From contig OX442319.1 in the NCBI GenBank assembly GCA_949358305.1, positions 9,984,001 to 10,044,000 on the forward strand: DNA of 60,000 bases, given 5' to 3'. Numbering within the stretch: the stretch's first letter is position 1; each line of letters begins with the position of its first letter. The notes beneath the pieces were generated by a model. That model worked only from the letters and a program-made list of their open reading frames with translations. It did no database searches and was not told the DNA's origin. The DNA is from Strigamia acuminata. Lineage: Eukaryota; Arthropoda; Chilopoda; Geophilomorpha; Linotaeniidae. Position numbers and translations under genes: made by a program. Shown in pieces: positions 1-11,600 of the stretch.

Positions 1-604
1 AACCTCATTTTTATTTAAAAAAACACATTCAACGCCCAAAACAATTAACAATTTCTTAAACCATACTCAAAAACAACTTAATACACAAAATAAAATAAAT
101 TAAAAACCTCACATAGTCCAATAAACCTCAAAAAATGACCAACATCCCGTTATCACCGTTTCTAATAATCGTCATCCATGTGCTCCAACAAGCTACAATG
201 AACAATAACATTTCAAACAAACAAACTGCAACAACTCAATAAAATCACGAGCCACATACGATGTAAGCACAAGAATCAAAGAGGGGGAAATATCTCTTTT
301 AAGTGACGGACATTTTTCCATGGGGAGTTTGTCGGGGGGCCGGCCTTTCCTATAAGGCCCGATGGATTATTTACACATTTTGCGCAAACAAGAGACTGGA
401 TTGCAGAGTGGCGATGGTCCCAATCACAACCCCGACACATTTGCTACCCCGCCAAGGATGCAAACTCCCTCGAACAATAGCAAAATTCCACGGTAAAAAA
501 CAAAAACAAACAAAAATCATTGAAAATAACTCAAAAAAACTACAAAATAAAACTAAAACCTTAAAATTGGTCCTAATTTCCTAACGCTTGTCAAACCATT
601 GCAG
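1..604 (+). other. AT-rich intron or 5' flank of the first gene
   Basis: No coding exon can be supported here. The stretch is AT-rich and ends in a good splice acceptor (CATTGCAG at 597-604), so most of it is probably an intron of the gene whose exons follow. A short open frame at 303-584 has no ATG and no recognisable domain. Confidence 0.4.
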
Positions 605-1257
605 ATTTGTAAATCATGGTTTCGCATTGCCCAAAACAAAAGATTTGCTCTCTTCCAAAATGTCCGTGCCGATTAATAAACGTCGTTTTGATGATATTCC
701 TCGCCTAGATATTCCCCTAAGTCCCGACACTGGTGATGAAGCGTACCCGAACACTGAGAGCACCACCACGTCCACCGTCCTGTCTCCGTCGCAGAGCGGC
801 GACGGCAGTCTGGTGACCGTCGACAGCTGGAAGAGCGGCAATTGGCCGGCCGGCGCCAACTGCCTGTGCCGGCGAAGCAAGTCGACGCCGTTCAGCCCGA
901 ATAAGTTGCTCAAGGAGGCGATCATTGTGGTGGACGTGACGCAGAGCGAGGGAGTCGAGGGGTGTACGAAGGAGAGCATCGACGCGATAGTGGTCAGCAA
1001 GACGCCCGGCGAGAAGATGATGCAGGTGGATCCGGACGTGGACGAGATAACCGTGAGGTTGGATTTTAAGATGAACGGGCGCGCTTCGAATCCGAGTCTC
1101 TTCAAGACGGAGATGGACGACAAGTGTTCTTACGAGAAGGTGGTGGAGGAGGAGGAAGTCGTTGATGAGAATGAGTCGGAGGAGATTAATGTGTCGTTGA
1201 AGCCGATTAATTTGAAGAGCGATTCGGAAGGCAACGAGGAAAGTTCGAGTCTTAAAG
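605..1257 (+). CDS. Unrecognised Ser/Thr-rich protein, internal coding exon (third from last)
   Basis: I do not recognise the protein. The exon opens after the acceptor CAG at 602-604 (phase 2, one base carried into the first full codon at 606) and closes at the donor AAAG|GTAGCC (phase 1). It encodes about 217 residues: a basic start (KRRF), an acidic-polar Ser/Thr-rich stretch, a short Cys pair (NCLCRR), and a long Asp/Glu-rich tail. There is no signal peptide or membrane segment, and the composition suggests a disordered protein. It becomes GC-rich against AT-rich introns, which supports real coding. The three exons together give exactly 740 codons including the stop. The N-terminus lies upstream of what can be identified, so this end is partial. 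Confidence 0.7.
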
Positions 1258-3440
1258 GTAGCCAATGGCACAGGTGTTGATTTTTTCGATGTTTTAGAAC
1301 TGTGGGAATTGATGTTTATTTTTTTGATATTTATTTTTAGGTTTTATTTCATTGAAAGTCGATATTTTTAATTTTTTGGGGCCCAAAAATTTATTTTCGG
1401 CTTTTATTTCATTCTGAATCTATATTTTTCATTTTTTGGGGTCCAAAAATTTATTTTCGGCTTTTATTTCATTATAATTCTATATTTTTCATTTTTCGGG
1501 GCCCAAAAATTTATTTTTGGCTTTTATTTCATTCTAAGGGCCCAGATGTTTATTCTGAATCTATTTTTCATTTTTCGGGGCCCAAAAATTTATTTTCGGC
1601 TTTTATTTCATTCTAAGGGCTTAGATGTTCATTCTGAATCTGTATTTTAAATTTTTCGGGGCCCACAAATTTATTTTCGGCTTTTATTTTATTTTGAATC
1701 TATATTTTTTATTTTTCGGGGCCCAAAAATTTATTTTCGGCTTTTATTTCATTCTAAGGGCTTAGATGTTCATTCTGAATCTGTATTTTAAATTTTTCGG
1801 GGCCCACAAATTTATTTTCGGCTTTTATTTCATTATAATTCTATATTTTTCATTTTTCGGGGCCCAAAAATTTATTTTTGGCTTTTATTTCATTCTAAGG
1901 GCCCAGATGTTTATTCTGAATCTATTTTTCATTTTTCGGGGCCCAAAAATTTATTTTCGGCTTTTATTTCATTCTAAGGGCTTAGATGTTCATTCTGAAT
2001 CTGTATTTTAAATTTTTCGGGGCCCACAAATTTATTTTCGGCTTTTATTTTATTTTGAATCTATATTTTTTATTTTTCGGGGCCCAAAAATTTATTTTCG
2101 GCTTTTATTTCATTCTAAGGGCTTAGATGTTCATTCTGAATCTGTATTTTAAATTTTTCGGGGCCCACAAATTTATTTTCGGCTTTTATTTCATTATAAT
2201 TCTATATTTTTCATTTTTCGGGGCCCAAAAATTTATTTTTGGCTTTTATTTCATTCTAAGGGCCCAGATGTTTATTCTGAATCTATTTTTCATTTTTCGG
2301 GGCCCAAAAATTTATTTTCGGCTTTTATTTCATTCTAAGGGCTTAGATGTTCATTCTGAATCTGTATTTTAAATTTTTCGGGGCCCACAAATTTATTTTC
2401 GGCTTTTATTTTATTTTGAATCTATATTTTTTATTTTTCGGGGCCCAAAAATTTATTTTCGGCTTTTATTTCATTCTAAGGGCTTAGATGTTCATTCTGA
2501 ATCTGTATTTTAAATTTTTCGGGGCCCACAAATTTATTTTCGGCTTTTATTTCATTATAATTCTATATTTTTCATTTTTCGGGGCCCAAAAATTTATTTT
2601 TGGCTTTTATTTCATTCTAAGGGCCCAGATGTTTATTCTGAATCTATTTTTCATTTTTCGGGGCCCAAAAATTTATTTTCGGCTTTTATTTCATTCTAAG
2701 GGCTTAGATGTTCATTCTGAATCTGTATTTTAAATTTTTCGGGGCCCACAAATTTATTTTCGGCTTTTATTTTATTTTGAATCTATATTTTTTATTTTTC
2801 GGGGCCCAAAAATTTATTTTCGGCTTTTATTTCATTCTAAGGGCTTAGATGTTCATTCTGAATCTGTATTTTAAATTTTTCGGGGCCCACAAATTTATTT
2901 TCGGCTTTTATTTCGTTTTGAAGGGCCCAGATGTTCATTCTGAATCTGTATTTTAAATTTTTCGGGGCCCACAAATTTATTTTCGGCATTTTGAAGGGCC
3001 CCAAAGTTCAGGTGCAGTTTTTATTTTGGTTTTTCGGGGCCCATAAATTTATTTTCGGCTTTTATTTTATTCTAAGGGCCCAGACGTTCATTCTGAGTCT
3101 ATATTTTTAATTTTTCGGGGCCCACAAATTTATTTGCGGCCTTTATTTTATTTTGAAGGGCCCCAAGCTTCAGTTGCAGTTTTTATTTTGTTTTTTCGGG
3201 GCCCAAGAGTTCATTTTACGTCTCTTTCTTTAAAAATTCAAGCCCCAAAAATTAATTTTTATCTTTAAGGGCCCAAAAGTTCATTCGTGGTTCCCAATTC
3301 TAATTTTTCAGAGCCCAAAAATTAATTTCCAGCTTTTATGCAATTTTTAAGGGCCCAAAACTCCATTTTAAGTCTTTAAAAAATTAATTTTTTAATTTTC
3401 TAATTTTCTAATTTTCTAACTGCCCTTCTACAAACCACAG
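1258..3440 (+). other. Intron, phase 1, mostly satellite
   Basis: Donor GTAGCC at 1258 and acceptor TTCTACAAACCACAG ending at 3440 join two open frames through a Gly codon split G|GA. Almost the whole intron is a GGGGCCC-containing tandem repeat, listed separately. Confidence 0.7.
1330..3330 (+). repeat. GGGGCCC/AAATTTATTTTCGGC satellite with 361-bp higher-order repeat
   Basis: Basic units of roughly 60-85 bp carry TTTTTCGGGGCCCAMAAATT followed by TATTTTCGGCTTTTATTTCAT. Between about 1,640 and 2,850 the units are organised into a 361-bp higher-order repeat present about three times with no visible difference (equivalent points at 1766, 2127 and 2488). Units at both edges are diverged (for example 3,000-3,330), as expected of a tandem array that expands in its centre. 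Three identical 81-codon open frames are a by-product of the repeat and are not genes. Confidence 0.92.
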
Positions 3441-4403
3441 GAACCGAATCGTTCACATACGCCAGTGAATTATCCAACCAGATCCACAGCCCAACGTCCG
3501 TGGAAAAAATCTCGTGGCCCATATTCACCAACACCACCAGCAACAACAACAACAACACCACATCCAACCCCACCACCATCAACCACAACAACAGCACGTG
3601 CAGCAACCCCGAGACCGCCAAACCGGCCGTCAAATACCAACGCAGCGACCTCCACGCGCGCATCAAAAGCATGATCGACTTCGGCAAATCGCTCCTCTCC
3701 AGCCGCAACTCCGACCACGAACGCATCAGCAGCTGCACGACCCTCTCGTCCACCTTCAGCAGCCGCGGCAAATGCGAGAGCGAGAGCCAGCTGTCCACCA
3801 TCAAGTCCAAGGCGGAGGAAAAAAGCTGCAACTGGAAAAAAAACAACAACAATAACAAATCATCCGACGCGAATTACGCGAGTTTCCGGGAGAAAATCGG
3901 GTCGAAATTGTCGAGTCCGCAGCTATGTCTGCTCAACAGCGCGAAATTCAACAGTCCGTCGTCGTCGGACGACTGGTACGACACGACGGAGGACCCGAAC
4001 GAGAAGCCGACGACGTTGGCGAATGCGGAGGAGGAGGCGGAGGTGGCGCCGACGCCGAATACGAGCGAAACTGTGATGACGACGACGGATTCGGACAGCG
4101 CCATTTTGTTGAGCACGGTGGGAGTGCAGGTGGATTTGATCGCGTGGGATTTGATGGGTAAAGAGCCGGCTGAAGTGAGGGATATCGGGGTGCAGGTGTG
4201 TAAGAAGGGGCAGAAGGTAGAGGTTGGTCACACGAAGGTGAATAATTTTCCGGCGATTCGGAGGCCGGCGAAGAAGAGGACGGTTTATTTCGATTTGTCG
4301 ACGCCGAAGCAGATGACGGGTGCGAAGCCGGACGTGCCGAATATATATTTTGATATTAAGGAAAGCGAGAGTGAGTTGGGGAGTGAGCAGGATCAGTTTT
4401 CAG
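3441..4403 (+). CDS. Unrecognised Ser/Thr-rich protein, internal coding exon (second from last)
   Basis: The frame continues from the previous exon in phase 1 and runs 321 codons to the donor CAG|GTATGG. It begins with an Asn/Thr/His-rich low-complexity stretch (poly-Asn near 3540-3590), then Ser-rich and acidic stretches. A pair of related motifs, VGVQVDL and IGVQVCK, lies at about 4120-4200, and the YFDLSTP and YFDIKE motifs at about 4285-4365. The repeated GVQV and YFD elements are the only internal structure I can see. GC-rich codon use contrasts with the flanking introns. No family is recognised; a scaffold or disordered regulatory role is only a guess. Confidence 0.72.
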
Positions 4404-5653
4404 GTATGGATTGTCTGTGTGGATTATGTGGGAAATATGATTTAGGAAATGAGATGGGAAAGAAAAATGGGAAAATGTGATTTTAAAATGGGAAAATTTG
4501 ATTTTAAAATGGGGAAATTTGATTTTTATAATGGGAAAATCTAGTTGTAAAATAAGAAAATCTAGCTATAAAATAGCAAAATCTGGTTGTAAAATGGCAA
4601 AATCTGGTTGCAAAATGGCAAAATCTGGTTGCAAAATGGCTAAATCTGGTTGTAAAATGACAAAATCTGATTTTAAAATGCAAAATTCAATTAAAAAATG
4701 ACAAAATCTGATTTAGAAATGACAAAATCAAATTAAAAAATGACAAAATCTGATTTAGAAATGGCAAAATCAAATTAAAAAATGACAAAATCTGATTTAG
4801 AAATGACAAAATCAAATTAAAAAATGACAAAATCTGATTTAGAAATGGCAAAATCAAATTAAAAAATGACAAAATCTGATTTAGAAATGGCAAAATCAAA
4901 TTAAAAAATGACAAAATCTGATTTAGAAATGGCAAAATCAAATTAAAAAATGACAAAATCTGATTTAGAAATGGCAAAATCAAATTAAAAAATGACAAAA
5001 TCTGATTTAGAAATGACAAAATCTGATTTAGAAATGACAAAATCTGATTTAGAAATGACAAAATCTGATTTAGAAATGACAAAATCCAATTTTTAATTTC
5101 AAAATCTAATTTAAAATTGCAAAATCTGTATAAAAATTGCAAAATCTGTATAAAAATTGCAAAATCTGTATAAAAATTGCAAAATCTGTATAAAAATAGC
5201 AAAACATCGTGAAAAAATTCCAACATTTGTTCTAAAAATGGCAAAATCTAATTTCCATTAGCAAAATCTGATTTTAAAACGACCAAATCTGAAGTGAAAT
5301 AGCAAAATAAGATGTAAAAGTGGCAAAATCTGACGTCAAAATAGCAAAATCCAATTTAAAAATGACAACATCAAAATTAAAATAGCAAAATTAGATTCAA
5401 AAATAGCAAAATCTAAGCCGAAATAACAAAATTAAATTCAAAAATGGCAAAAATTACATCCAAAACTGCAAAAACCGATATAAAAATGACAAAATCTAAT
5501 AAAAAAAATAACAAATCGAATTAAAAAATGTCCAAACCTAATTTAAAACGAAAAAAAAACCAAAAAAACCCAAAACGGCTTAAAAACCTCTAAAAAAAAC
5601 CCAAAAATATAATTCAAAACGACTCACCGAAATACCAATAAATTATCTTCCAG
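4404..5653 (+). other. Intron, phase 1, minisatellite-filled
   Basis: Donor GTATGG at 4404 and acceptor ATCTTCCAG ending at 5653 restore the frame through a split Asp codon G|AT. The body is the 21/42-bp minisatellite listed separately. Confidence 0.7.
4460..5560 (+). repeat. Intronic AT-rich minisatellite, 21-bp unit with 42-bp dimers
   Basis: The core unit is ATGACAAAATCTGATTTAGA plus one A. In 4690-5000 it alternates with a diverged partner (GGCAAAATCAAATTAAAAA) to give a 42-bp dimer repeated about eight times. Older, diverged AAAATCTG units extend to both sides. The open frames on both strands (74 and 185 codons) arise from the repeat. Confidence 0.9.
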
Positions 5654-6258
5654 ATTTGCGCACACTGTCCACCAACCCCAGCCAAGAAGTGATCAAATCG
5701 TCCTTCGCTACGTCCGTCAAAGACACATCGTCCCGAATGAGCATCGCCGTCAAAGAGGACGAATTCATGGTCGCCCGCAAATTCTCAACCTCCGACCAAA
5801 CCGTCAGCAGCCGCGACGAAAATAGCAAATCAACGGAAGGCGACACCACTCTCAGCAAAACTCACTCGGAAGACACGTACATGATCGACCTGACCAACCA
5901 CAACCAGTGGACCGCCAAACCGAACCACGCGATCCCGGTCGCCATCTCCAACCTGACGACGGACAACAAGGCGCGCTGGCTCAAGGACGTGAAAACCAAA
6001 ATGGCGCCGCAAAACATCCCCGTATCGACGCCCACGCGCATCCCGTCGTCGACCAAACTGGTGCGCGACACGGTGAAGAAGGCGAGCACGAGCCTGACCC
6101 AAGTTACCTGCAGCAAACAGTGCACGGCGGCCCGCAAGTTCCAGTCGCCGCAGCCGGGCGAGCGGATCAAGAGCTTGGACGAGATGAGGAAGGTGAGCGA
6201 GGTGAAGAGCATTCAGCGATACCGGGGCATGTTGGACACGCAGTTGAAGAAAATGTGA
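5654..6258 (+). CDS. Unrecognised Ser/Thr-rich protein, terminal coding exon
   Basis: The last 201 codons follow in phase 1 and end at TGA 6256-6258. The segment is rich in Ser, Thr and Lys, with no membrane span and no catalytic motif that I can recognise. A short Cys pair lies near 6110-6122 (CSKQC). The C-terminus is Lys/Arg-rich and possibly helical (SLDEMRKVSEVKSIQRYR). Exons at 605, 3441 and 5654 have matching phases (2-1-1), and their summed length is a whole number of codons, so the gene model is well supported even though the function is unknown. The gene converges on the zinc-finger gene at 7012-7527. Confidence 0.75.
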
Positions 6259-6315
6259 ATCGTATTTGTTCTGCAAAATTGTCGATTGAGTTGTCTTTTA
6301 ATCATTTGTACGTCG

Positions 6316-6321
6316 AATAAA
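6316..6321 (+). terminator. Poly(A) signal AATAAA
   Basis: A canonical AATAAA lies 58 bases after the stop codon of the preceding gene, giving a short 3' UTR. Confidence 0.65.
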
Positions 6322-6446
6322 CATAAAAATTGTAAGTGTGGCAAAAAAAAACAACAGATTTTTTATTTCCATTTACAATACTGCTTACAAATTTTTCATT
6401 TTTCGTTTAAAAATTAAATTAAGCGAGAAAAGAATACAATTTAAGG

Positions 6447-7009
6447 TAGGGTTGCACCGAATATTAAAAAAGCCGAATAACCGAATAATAAAAAATAATA
6501 AACATTTGGAGGGAAAAAAGTTATTTTGTGGTGGGAAAAGTTATTTTATTGTAGAAAAGTCTTTTTTCATTGTAAAAAAAAGCCATTTTATGTCGTTATG
6601 TTTAAAAAGTCAAATTTGCTATAAAAATTCAGTTAAAATCGCAAATTTTAATGTAAAAATGGCTTTTTAAATGTAAAAACGACATTTTAAACGTAAAAAC
6701 GTCACTTTTTCACCGTAAAAATGACTTTTTCCCCATATAATGACTACGTAAAGCCAAAATTAAAATTATTTTGTCAAAATTGCATTTTTTCATCGAAAAA
6801 TATAAAGTTTTCTGATGAAATGCAATTTATATAGTAGAAACTACGTAACATAATCAGTATTTGTCCTAAAAAGGCAAAACTTTCCATTGAAATGTGCAAG
6901 TTATTCTAATTTTCTAATTATTATGTATTCGGCCGAATACTTAATATTCGGTTTTTTGGCCGAATAGGCCGAATAACCAAATATAAACTGAATATTCGGT
7001 GCAACCCTA
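6447..7009. mobile_element. hAT-like MITE, 563 bp
   Basis: The 19-bp terminal inverted repeats TAGGGTTGCACCGAATATT (6447-6465) and its reverse complement (6991-7009) match perfectly. They are flanked by an 8-bp target duplication with one mismatch, ATTTAAGG at 6439-6446 and ATTTAATG at 7010-7017. An 8-bp duplication is characteristic of hAT elements. The interior is AT-rich, has no transposase, and repeats CCGAATA motifs near both ends. The right-hand duplication overlaps the stop codon of the neighbouring zinc-finger ORF. Confidence 0.88.
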
Positions 7010-7011
7010 AT

Positions 7012-7527
7012 TTAATGGTTTCTTGACACGTGTCTCTTTAAATTTGCACTTTCAATGCAGGAATAAGCGCAGAAATTGCACTTTAGTGGTTTTTCTCCGG
7101 TGTGGGTTGCGACATGTCGTTTTAAATGACCATATGCAATGCAGGAATGATCACACAAATGACACTTGAATGGTTTTTCTCCGGTGTGGATTAATAGATG
7201 TTTTCTTAAGTCCCCGCTGTGGGAGCAGGAATGAGGACATAAGTGGCATTTGAACGGTTTTTCTCCAGTGTGGGTTCTTAAATGCATCTTCAAACTCCAA
7301 TTTCGAATGCAGGAATAAGCGCATAAGTTGCATTTGAATGGTTTTTCTCCCGTGTGAATTCGCGTGTGGACATTCATTTGTCCTTTAGTGATACAGGCGA
7401 ATAGACACACGTGACATTCGAATGGCTTTTCGCCGGTGTGTTTAAACATGTGTCGGCTTAAATCTGTATAACATGAACCAGAATAGTCACACAAGTTGCA
7501 ACGGTAAAGCTGATGTTTTCTCTGCAT
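7012..7527 (-). CDS. C2H2 zinc-finger protein, six fingers
   Basis: The 171-residue protein starts at ATG 7527-7525 (MQRKH) and is almost wholly six tandem C2H2 fingers joined by TGEKP linkers. This layout is typical of sequence-specific DNA-binding nuclear proteins. Finger 1 begins CNLCDYSGS, the signature also seen in the 33.5- and 41-kb copies, so it belongs to that subfamily. The last finger ends H-x4-H followed directly by TAA. The ORF is squeezed between two mobile elements: the hAT MITE abuts the stop codon, and an LTR retrotransposon starts 41 bases upstream of the ATG. The ORF is intact, but separation from its upstream module (now at about 22.7 kb) may have silenced or rewired it. 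Confidence 0.85.
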   Translation of the reverse strand: MQRKHQLYRCNLCDYSGSCYTDLSRHMFKHTGEKPFECHVCLFACITKGQMNVHTRIHTGEKPFKCNLCAYSCIRNWSLKMHLRTHTGEKPFKCHLCPHSCSHSGDLRKHLLIHTGEKPFKCHLCDHSCIAYGHLKRHVATHTGEKPLKCNFCAYSCIESANLKRHVSRNH

Positions 7528-7563
7528 TTTTATGTGTAAAAACGCCGGGATTTAAAGCTTGTA

Positions 7564-7567
7564 TGGT
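7564..7567. repeat. Target-site duplication TGGT, left
   Basis: TGGT immediately precedes the 5' LTR and is repeated at 22493-22496 after the 3' LTR. Confidence 0.85.
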
Positions 7568-8571
7568 TGTAGTGACCCTAGTGGTCACTAATGAAGTGTC
7601 GGGAATGAGCCCGAAATAAAATATTAAATTGGAGATTGTTTTATTTTATTTTATATTTTTTATGATTTCCTGTCTAGATAAAGGGAGTTAGGCAGGGTGG
7701 GAGGAATTGTGGGTGGTCGCCAAGGAAACCAGCCCGCAACCTCCCGGAGCAGGAAACACTTCCTGTGAGGAGCAGAAAAACTCCTCAGTTTGAAACCTAC
7801 TTTGAGAGCAACCAGTCACCAAAATCTTCCTGAGAAAACACCATTCTACAAGCCGATTTAGTGAAAGATTGTCAGAGTATTTGGACTCATTCTTGCAGAT
7901 TGCCAGAGCGATTTGTGAGATATTTCTTGCTGTTACTTCAGTTAGTGACAGTGGGATTTTTATCTTGCCAAACAAGTATTGTTTGGAGGGATTTCTATTC
8001 TTGGCCAACAGCCATTGTTGGACTGAGACTTCTCACTCGCGACGAAGCGAAGTGAGCGCGAGTGTGAGAGATTGTTGTGCGGAATCAGCCGCAACGACGC
8101 CGCGACGACGACGTTGCGACCTGGAGAGGACGAAGAGAGCGGGATTGAGCCCGAACGAGTCACGAGGAAGTAGTTGGAACGGAATTGAGTCCGTGTTGAA
8201 GAAACGTCGAGGCCGAGCCGAGCGTCGAGTGAAGCGAATCCAAGCGTTCGGCGTTCCCGAGAAGTGGAGTCGTCGAATCGACTGGATTCTTTATCATTTT
8301 CCTTTGCTTTTAATTATATTTCTTTTAGTAAATTATTTCTTCAGTCATTTAATTTATCCGTTTATCACAAAATAATATCTTGTATTCGATTTAGTGTTTA
8401 TTCTAAGTTTGAATAAATCGTCTGTTAATTGAGAAATAATTGAGTCATTATTTCTCCTATCATTTGAGTTAATATTAAGTTATTTTGAGAAGTATTTGTA
8501 TAAGTCCTGGCACGGCATCAATGAGTTTAGTTTTATTGTTAATATTCTTCACAGAAATTGAGCTCATTACA
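7568..8571 (+). repeat. 5' LTR
   Basis: The 1,004-bp repeat begins TGTAG and ends TTACA. The first 23 bases hold a perfect 8-bp inverted repeat, TAGTGACC/GGTCACTA, with a 5-base spacer (7570-7590). A hairpin-prone stretch CTCACTCGCG...CGCGAGTGTGAG lies at about 8030-8070. An AATAAA occurs at 8412-8417. Open frames inside the LTR (up to 168 codons) are present identically in both LTRs and have no recognisable domain. Confidence 0.95.
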
Positions 8572-8694
8572 CTTGGGGGCCCGTTATTTGAACCTTAACA
8601 ACTTATCTTCAGTTGAGGGACCAATTTTGTGTGATAAAAGTTATTTTGTGATAGAGTATTCTGTTTCTTTCTTCTTTTCTGTGACTAAAACGAG
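8572..8694 (+). promoter_or_regulatory. Leader with putative tRNA primer-binding site
   Basis: Directly after the LTR comes CTTGGGGGCCCGTTATTTGA. A TGG-initial run at 8574 would pair with a tRNA CCA end. I could not assign the tRNA from memory. The rest of the leader is a short untranslated region before the Gag ATG at 8695. Confidence 0.5.
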
Positions 8695-11600
8695 ATGTCG
8701 CAGCCACAAGATTCGAGGAGAGGACGGGGAAACGGCCGCGGACCTCGCACACGAGGCGGAAGGACCACAGGAGCAGCCAATGTGCATCCTTCATCATCAT
8801 CCGAGTCGGACCATGCAGATGACACCCAGGCTATGACGAGCAAGGAATTTCGTCTGGAAGTATCGCCTGAACGGCAGGGAGAATTTTGGCTAAAACAAAC
8901 GAGAGAGGAGTCCCAAGATTTGCTTGGAAAATCAAGTATCTCAGGAGCTTCGTCGCAACATGGCGACACGCCAGCCACGGTGGATTCGACTCCAACAAGC
9001 AAAATAGACCTTTCTCACATGACGTTGGAGCAAGTCATCGCTGTAGCAAGGAAGCGTGGTCGACTAGTGCGAGCCTACAAGCAGCAAGCGTCAGGACGTG
9101 CCCGCGATGAGGCGGAAAGTTCAGGAGAAAACTCCCCAACCCGCCATAAATTAGCGAGAGCTCGCCAACGCATCGCAGATGTCATGACAGAGATGGAAGA
9201 CAGTCTCCAGGAGCGTCACCAGCAGTATGAGGAAGGTGTGCAGCTTTCTGATGAAGACGTGGCACAAATAACGGCAGCAATGGCCGATCGAGCAAGGCGA
9301 CTGCAACTGGCACATTCCGAAGAATTCCAGATGTTGAAACGGCTCAAGTTAGAGGAACGCCACGCCAAACAAGCGAAATTCGAGGCAGAATTGGCCAAGA
9401 AAACAACAGATGAAGATATTCGCGCAAAGAAAGATCAATTGGACGCAGAAATTCGTGCTACCAAAGACCGACTCGAAGCAGAAATGCGCACGATGAGGAA
9501 CAAATTGGCAGCGGAAAAACTCCGTCAGGAAACGGAGCAAAAAGAATTACGTGCACAACGAAAAGCGCAAGCGGCGGCGGAGCGAGAGGCAATTCTTGAA
9601 GAAAATCGGAAGATAGAAGCGGAAAAAGTCCGTTTGGAAACCGAAAAGCAAGAATTGCTGGCAAAGCAAAAGGCCATGGAGTCGGCGGAGAGCAGGGAAA
9701 TCCATTACCTTCGTCAAGCTGCTCTTGAAGCACAAGAAGCCGCGGAAAGAGTCCGCCGAGAAAATGAAGAACTAAAATATCTCGCACAATGTCAGTATCA
9801 AGTGCCGAGCAACATTCCACCTCGCCGACCTGAAGTAGTGAATTTATCACCAGAATCGTCTAGGAACTCTTTAAAAAGGAAAGGTGAAATGGATGAAAAA
9901 AGAGACTCCAAACGTGCTTCTATGTCACCAGCCAAAAATCCAAACGTATTGGACATAATTGATCGAAGAAATCGTCAGCATCTAACAAATCAATCAGCTG
10001 CAGCAGACAAAAAACAAGGTAAAGTGACAGGATTAGATCCAGCAGACCCGCAGATTTGGGATAAGCCCAAAAAGATGGAAACTGAAAATGTCAGAGTATC
10101 TTCTACAAAAAATGAAGGAAAATCATTTGACGTTTACACAGAAAAACCAATAAATGAGAACGATCCTTGTTACCATCGTAAATATACGTTGGAAGAAGCA
10201 GTTGAACACTTGTCAGCAGCTAATGAAAGAGATAGGCAACGCGAAATAAGTCGCGAAAATGAAAAACAAAAGTTTCAACACGATCAAGAAGTTCCAGAGC
10301 AAGATAAAAGCAGCAACCAAAATGCTGCGACTGGACATGATGAAGCAACTGGACAAGCCAGTTATACGAAAGTTAGGGATTACAATGATTATCTACAAGG
10401 CGAATATTCCCAGCAACCGGAAAATGTAGATCCACGAAATGAGTCGTGTAATCAACAAGGAATTCACACGCACACTGAAGTACGATTTTCCAACGAGACA
10501 CGATCACAATATGAAAGAGAGCCGCGAAATGAGTCGCGTTATCAACAAGAAACGGACCAACAAGGTGCTGCTTGCTTCAACAACGAAACGCGTCAACAAC
10601 GTAATTACGAAGCAACAGGACAGCACAATTTAAATCGAAATGAGTCGATGGAAAGAAATAATTCAAGTCAACGATCTGATTATCAAGACGAATCACGACA
10701 GCAAAGGGGCTCCTATTGGTATGAGGGTTATACCCAAAGAGAATCACAAGGACGTCGTGACAACTCACAGGATCGACACGATAATTCGTACCGACGACGT
10801 GACTATTCGGAGGGGCGACGTGATGATTCACGTGGACAATACGACGATTCACAGAGGCGACGTGATGATTCACGTGGACGATACGACGACTCGAATAGAC
10901 GTCGTGACGATTCATATAGAGACCAGAGAAGATCACGGTCGAGTCCGCCACCAACACAGCAAAAAGAGTACGAAAATGATCAAAAATACTCAAATTCGGA
11001 TCATTTCCGACAGCGGGACTCTGATTTTTCCAGATCACGTGAGGAAAGGAGACGTGGAGGATATTTTCGACAAGACGATAGAGATCCACCGCCAACTAAC
11101 CCACGCACTTTACCAAGAAGCACGGAGGAATTGGAAGAAATTATCTCAAGACAGATCGATTCGCGACTATCTCAAATCCCCTCGAAATCTCAGGAAATGG
11201 AGGAAATGTTAAGAAAACTAATTCGAAAATATTGTTCAAGCAATTGGACTCACCATTACACCCCATCTCATCAAATCAAATGGGACCGAATTACTCCCGA
11301 TATGTTTGATGGAGGTTGGCAGGCTGGTACCCAATTTCTGGATGAAGTTATGCATCTAGTTATAAATCACGAGATGGACCCAGACGTAACTTTGAAAAAA
11401 TTAATTCCGAAAATGCTGGTTGGAAGTGCAACAAATTGGTTGCGAAAAAATAATTTCACACACTGGGATGAATTTGTAAAAGCTTTTATGAAGGAATATG
11501 GAGAATCCAACGCCATGATGATAAAATATTGGGATAATCATAAACAGACGTTGGGAGAAGACATTCGCACGTATTTAAGACGTACAGAAGATTTGTTTAC

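Noticed and set aside
1766-2733. Three identical 81-codon frames
   Set aside because: They repeat every 361 bp as part of the intron satellite and have no ATG or Kozak support beyond the repeat.
4687-5244. 185-codon minus-strand frame with FLNQILSF repeats
   Set aside because: It is the antisense reading of the 21-bp minisatellite.
7869-8375. 168-codon frame in the 5' LTR (also in the 3' LTR)
   Set aside because: No domain; it overlaps likely promoter, R and U5 sequence, and other frames of similar length exist in the LTR.
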